Below, in pieces: positions 4,392-5,376 of a stretch of DNA of 5,376 nucleotides. Source of the stretch: Spirochaetota bacterium (GTDB lineage: Bacteria > Spirochaetota > UBA4802 > UBA5550); assembly GCA_022704585.1 (NCBI GenBank), contig JAKJGD010000178.1, positions 1-5,376 of the forward strand. The letters run 5' to 3'. The notes beneath the pieces were generated by a model. That model searched no databases and was not told the origin of the DNA. It worked only from the letters and a program-made list of their open reading frames with translations. How positions within the stretch are numbered: position 1 is the first letter of the stretch; each line of letters opens with the position of its first letter. The translations under genes and the position numbers were made by a program.

Positions 4392-5376
4392 ATGAACAAA
4401 TCCACCCTCTCCCACGTCGTCGAACCCCTGCGCGAGATGCTGGGCCAGTATGATTTCGTCCTTCGCGGCTTTCGCGAGCGGAGCGGCATGAAGCTTGCCG
4501 CGGTCACCTGCGACTTCCTGCCCGCGGAGATTGTTTCCTGCCCCGGGCTTGTCCCGCTGCGGCTTCCTTCTTTCATAACGGGCCGGTGCGTCGCCGCGGG
4601 TGTACCGGCCCTCGGCGGCCTGTCGGAAACGTACGACTGCCTGGTCGTCCCGTCCGGGTGCGCGGGCAGGCACGGGATCGGGGAGCCGGGCGTCCCGGTG
4701 CATGAGTTCGCGTACCCATCCGGCTGGGGCGGGGAGGCGCGCCGGAAGATGGAGGCCGCGCTCGAAGGCCTGCTCCGGGCTGAAGGGCTCCCCGGCCCGG
4801 AATCACTGGACCGGGAAAGACTCCGCGCGGCCACGATTGAGTATAACGCATACCGGAGGCTGGCCCGGGGCATCGCGTCCGTGCGGAAGGAAAAGCCGGA
4901 CTGCCTCTCGTGCGCGGACCTGGCCGTCGTGTTCGAGGCGGCTGTCGTGTTCCCTCCGGCCGTCGCGGCCGGGCACCTGGCGTCCATCCTCGACGCGCTG
5001 AACCGCGCGGAGAGCGAGGGGCCGGGCGGCATGGTGCCCGTTCTGGCGCACGCGAGCTTCGCCGGCGGCGCGTCCCTGCTGGACGGGATCGAGGACGCGG
5101 GCTGCCTGGTCGTCGAGGATGACCTGTGCGGCGGGAGGAGGGAGCTCGACATGTCGTACAACCACGAGGCGGGGGACCTGTTCGCCGAGATACTGGACGC
5201 GTTCTCCTACCGCCCCCGGTGCCCCTCGGTGCGCCCGCTCGGGGAGCGCGTGGAGCTTTTCTATTCCATGCTGAAGAGCCACGGCATCGAGGCGGTCATA
5301 ATCATCGAGGACCTCTGCTGCCCGGCACGCGCGCGTGACATCGGCGAGCTCAGGGTACGGCTTATGCGGGCGGGCG
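4392..5376 (+). CDS. 2-hydroxyacyl-CoA dehydratase / benzoyl-CoA reductase family subunit (HgdB/BcrC/YjiM-like), 3' truncated by window
   Basis: The frame runs from the ATG at 4392 off the right edge (328 complete codons). It matches the HgdB/BcrB/BcrC superfamily, whose members carry a [4Fe-4S] cluster held by cysteines and receive one electron from an ATP-dependent activator to remove water from 2-hydroxyacyl-CoA or reduce aromatic acyl-CoA. Landmarks are 'AVTCDFLPAEIVSCPGLVPLRL' (37-58 region, compared with the family's 'c.yvPeEli.AaG..Pvrl'), 'YDCLVVPSGCAGRHG' (81-95), 'EDDLCGGRREL' (242-252, compared with 'DD.c.G.R') and 'VIIIEDLCCPARARDIGEL' (302-320). Candidate cluster cysteines are Cys40, Cys90, Cys246 and Cys309/310. 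'SGCAG' replaces the commoner 'CD' pattern. Most of the usual length is present; perhaps the last 40-80 residues are missing. The partner subunit and activator, normally adjacent, would lie to the right. Substrate cannot be assigned; the family also includes poorly characterised proteins such as E. coli YjiM. The gene is G+C-rich, with a weak ribosome site (GTGGA, 9 bases upstream). Confidence 0.85.
   Translation, partial: MNKSTLSHVVEPLREMLGQYDFVLRGFRERSGMKLAAVTCDFLPAEIVSCPGLVPLRLPSFITGRCVAAGVPALGGLSETYDCLVVPSGCAGRHGIGEPGVPVHEFAYPSGWGGEARRKMEAALEGLLRAEGLPGPESLDRERLRAATIEYNAYRRLARGIASVRKEKPDCLSCADLAVVFEAAVVFPPAVAAGHLASILDALNRAESEGPGGMVPVLAHASFAGGASLLDGIEDAGCLVVEDDLCGGRRELDMSYNHEAGDLFAEILDAFSYRPRCPSVRPLGERVELFYSMLKSHGIEAVIIIEDLCCPARARDIGELRVRLMRAG

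Noticed and set aside
3977..5161. A 394-codon minus-strand open frame spanning the glycosyltransferase start, the repeat element and the dehydratase gene.
   Set aside because: Its translation is Ser/Arg/Pro-rich without a domain, reads straight through the noncoding inverted-repeat element, and conflicts with two well-supported genes.

Overview
The window is G+C-rich and gene-dense, and it looks like a chromosomal piece of an anaerobic diderm bacterium. The diderm call rests on a complete mlaE-mlaF-mlaD cassette (phospholipid/MCE transport between the two membranes). The anaerobe call rests on a 2-hydroxyacyl-CoA dehydratase-type iron-sulfur protein. An intergenic element beginning TGTCATTGCGAGG resembles dispersed repeats that I recall from deltaproteobacterial, Nitrospirota, spirochaetal and Dehalococcoides-type genomes. 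I cannot fix the phylum from the sequence.

Layout. Positions 1-572 (minus) hold the first 190 codons of an exported protein with a LysM-like segment and the start of a DUF4015-type (putative glycoside hydrolase) domain; it runs off the left edge. A 176-base divergent intergenic region follows, with a candidate promoter pointing right. Positions 749-3077 (plus) carry mlaE (permease), mlaF (ABC ATPase homologue) and mlaD (membrane-anchored MCE protein) with gaps of 4 and 12 bases, evidently one operon. It converges with 18 bases to spare on a minus-strand family 2 glycosyltransferase of the polyprenyl-phosphate (GtrB/ArnC/DPM1-like) type at 3096-4091. Positions 4092-4391 are a divergent intergenic region with an AT-rich part and a 130-base imperfect inverted-repeat element (4210-4339). 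From 4392 the plus strand encodes an HgdB/BcrC/YjiM-like dehydratase subunit that runs off the right edge.

Main observation. The mlaF reading frame is intact and full length, but every hallmark ATPase motif is altered. The Walker A lysine is isoleucine, the Q-loop glutamine is missing, the LSGGQ signature reads LTRSQ, the Walker B Asp-Glu reads Glu-Phe, and the switch histidine is tyrosine. It looks like a pseudo-ATPase kept in the normal position of an MCE transporter operon. The adjacent MlaE also departs from its family in the loop before the last membrane segment. Either the complex takes its ATPase from elsewhere, or it works without ATP hydrolysis by this subunit.

Second observation. 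The right end of the repeat element supplies a good -35 hexamer (GTGACA) placed 16 bases from a CATAAT -10 box in front of the dehydratase gene. A dispersed repeat may therefore have become that gene's promoter.
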